Shown here piece after piece: positions 62,851-64,000 of a DNA stretch of 64,000 nt; within the stretch, counting starts at the first letter, position 1, and every line of letters starts with the position of its first letter. The stretch covers positions 362,544 through 426,543 of the forward strand of contig CAKUJD010000001.1 of assembly GCA_934661195.1 (NCBI GenBank), written 5' to 3'. A program made the translations under genes and the position numbers. This DNA comes from an uncultured Muribaculaceae bacterium (GTDB lineage: Bacteria > Bacteroidota > Bacteroidia > Bacteroidales > Muribaculaceae). A model generated the notes under the pieces. The model searched no databases, had not been told where the DNA came from, and saw nothing but the letters and a program-made list of their open reading frames with translations.

Positions 62851-63664
62851 GCATTCGTCGCTGTGTGGTGCACCAATCAACTCGTTGGATTGCCACTTTT
62901 TCAGTGCTCTCGTTATGGGGCGCTGTGGTCACATTCCGCGGAATGCTGGGACTGGGTAGCTGCTGAGCAAGCATTTCGCATCGGCTGCGCTCCGCTGCAT
63001 AACTGCCTACACAAATCCAATCCCTCTGGAATTGATACTTTTTCAGTGCTTTCGGTGCCCTGTGTCGCTTTTCCAAAACCACATTGCTGCAAAAAAAAGG
63101 AAAAAAGTTTTCCCATAAGATTAGATTAATTGTCTTTTATGAAAAGTAACGAATTCTGGATTTCTTCTCACATTCTCACAAATGTGCATATTAGTTTTTT
63201 CACACTGCAAAGGTAACAATTAGGTAACGGCACAATATAACAAAACCGTAACATTTCATAAGTTCGGCCTTCCGTTGTCACTTTTTAGCAAGTTTATGCT
63301 TGTGAATGCTGCCTAACCAGTTAACTACTACCAATATGGGTTGGGTGTAAATTGTCCTTTTTTACATCTAAAAAGTTGTTTATGGTTGAAATTAGCTTTT
63401 GTGGTGAAAAAAAATAGGTTGATGGCGAAATTTTTTGCTTAAAATTTGTTTCGTCATGAAATTGTATATAAATTTGCGCCACTTGAAAGCTGCAAAACCA
63501 AATAGGTTGATCTTTTAAGAAATGTAACGAACCAATTTTTTTGAAAACTAAAAAATAATTACTTAAAAAGCTAATAGTGATGCAGAGGCGCATCTGCCCA
63601 CAGGGAGTTGTGGCAACTGCATTCACTGGCAAATCAGCGAAAACTTGCGCTACTCATTTCATTT

Positions 63665-63841
63665 ATGGAAACAATATGGCGTGACGCAAACATATCAAAC
63701 GAAAGCAAGATTAGTGCCCTCGCAGAGATTCATAGCGTGGGGTTGCCGGCCGCGGCGTCAGCCGTGGCCGGGGTGTTAGACAATAGTTCGCTGCAATATG
63801 CGCACCGCTATGCTTGGGCGGTGCGCCTGTTGCAGTCTTAA
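63665..63841 (+). CDS. Small uncharacterised ORF upstream of the GlpT-like gene
   Basis: A 58-codon frame starting METIWRDANISNESK and ending at 63841, with an internal alanine-rich helix (GLPAAASAVAGVL). A longer start at 63608 gives 77 aa. Codon choice is GC-rich like real genes here. I do not recognise a family. It lies 82 bp before the next start and could be a leader peptide or small protein; low confidence. Confidence 0.3.
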   Translation: METIWRDANISNESKISALAEIHSVGLPAAASAVAGVLDNSSLQYAHRYAWAVRLLQS

Positions 63842-63923
63842 TGCCCCCACCTAGCCGCAGACAGCACAAAATTATTCCTGACAAAATACATTATCAACAA
63901 AACAATTAAAGCATTATACTAAT

Positions 63924-64000
63924 ATGTCAAACTTTCTAACTCCCCCGGCCTTTAAGCCCGAACAGACGGGCCCCGAGGCCGATGCCAAATACCGCCGGCT
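63924..64000 (+). CDS. Start of a probable GlpT/UhpT-type organophosphate transporter (cut by window end)
   Basis: The last 77 bp open with ATG at 63924 and code MSNFLTPPAFKPEQTGPEAD, then AKYRRL. This resembles the N-terminus of glycerol-3-phosphate transporters (FKPAP followed by PTYRRLRW in E. coli GlpT, from memory). Only 25 codons are visible, so family and function are tentative. Confidence 0.4.
   Translation, partial: MSNFLTPPAFKPEQTGPEADAKYRR

Larger units (their letters stand above)
62344..63664. other. 1.3-kb repeat-rich intergenic region
   Basis: It contains the operon terminator at 62369, a degenerate repeat end at about 62446-62475, repeat copy C at 62569-62850, and flanking CTTTTTCAGTGCT motifs at about 62895 and 63045. 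The rest (about 63100-63600) is AT-rich and shows nothing I recognise. No gene is supported. Confidence 0.5.

Noticed and set aside
1..64000. Prophage, integrative element or complete insertion sequence
   Set aside because: No transposase, integrase, relaxase, capsid or terminase sequence was recognised. The only mobile-like signals are the two short repeat families.

Overview
The window looks like chromosomal DNA of a GC-rich Bacteroidales bacterium. Signs are several TAnnTTTG-type -7 promoter elements, a SusC/SusD/BACON outer-membrane system, a Bacteroidetes-type inositol-lipid gene cluster, Wzc/Wzx-type polysaccharide genes and C-termini resembling type IX secretion sorting domains. A Muribaculaceae-like or Prevotella-like genus is plausible, but that is inference. 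Nearly all large genes lie on the minus strand. No rRNA gene or CRISPR array was found.

0-9.3 kb: the 5' part of a type I methyltransferase gene (hsdM) runs off the left edge. Then come a 57-aa basic protein, a LytTR regulator overlapping a membrane protein with an NAGPA-like domain, a YkuD_2-type L,D-transpeptidase, a Wzc-like tyrosine autokinase with a Tyr-Gly tail, a DUF4160/DUF2442 pair, four tRNA genes (Ser, Arg, Phe, Trp) and a truncated WYL-type regulator. 9.8-16.1 kb: a transporter of the AspT/YidE type, a DUF2156 acyltransferase, cysK, pyrC and a polyprenol-phosphate mannosyltransferase.

16.4-33.7 kb: a surface-polysaccharide or glycan locus read right to left. It holds two O-acyltransferases, a flippase, a pyruvyltransferase, seven glycosyltransferases, an EpsG polymerase, a DegT aminotransferase, a GNAT enzyme and a PglC-like initiating sugar transferase. 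Two AT-rich blocks (about 21.2-22.2 and 26.3-32.1 kb) sit in GC-rich surroundings, so it is a mosaic. A GxxExxY nuclease-like gene sits between two arrays of CCCACAGAT-type repeats, and gene-free arrays of the same repeat flank the right end of the locus.

34.2-39.3 kb: an inositol-lipid cluster (inositol-3-phosphate synthase, HAD phosphatase-like protein, CDP-alcohol phosphatidyltransferase, ATP-grasp-like protein, nucleotidyltransferase). 39.4-47.1 kb: pdxA, valS, then divergent rlmN and a secreted endonuclease I. 47.2-55.4 kb: a 1714-aa surface protein, then four envelope genes in which two zinc-ribbon membrane proteins flank two L,D-transpeptidases that overlap by 4 bp. 56.0-62.3 kb: the SusC, SusD and BACON lipoprotein operon. 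The right end holds a long repeat-rich gap, a small ORF and the first codons of a probable GlpT-like transporter.

Two repeat families cross the window: a 150-bp element with inverted ends (2.0, 8.5 and 62.6 kb) and the CCCACAGAT family (24.2, 24.9, 32.2, 33.9 and weakly 12.5 kb). The second family, with its GxxExxY gene, is the best candidate here for an undescribed mobile or nuclease-repeat system.
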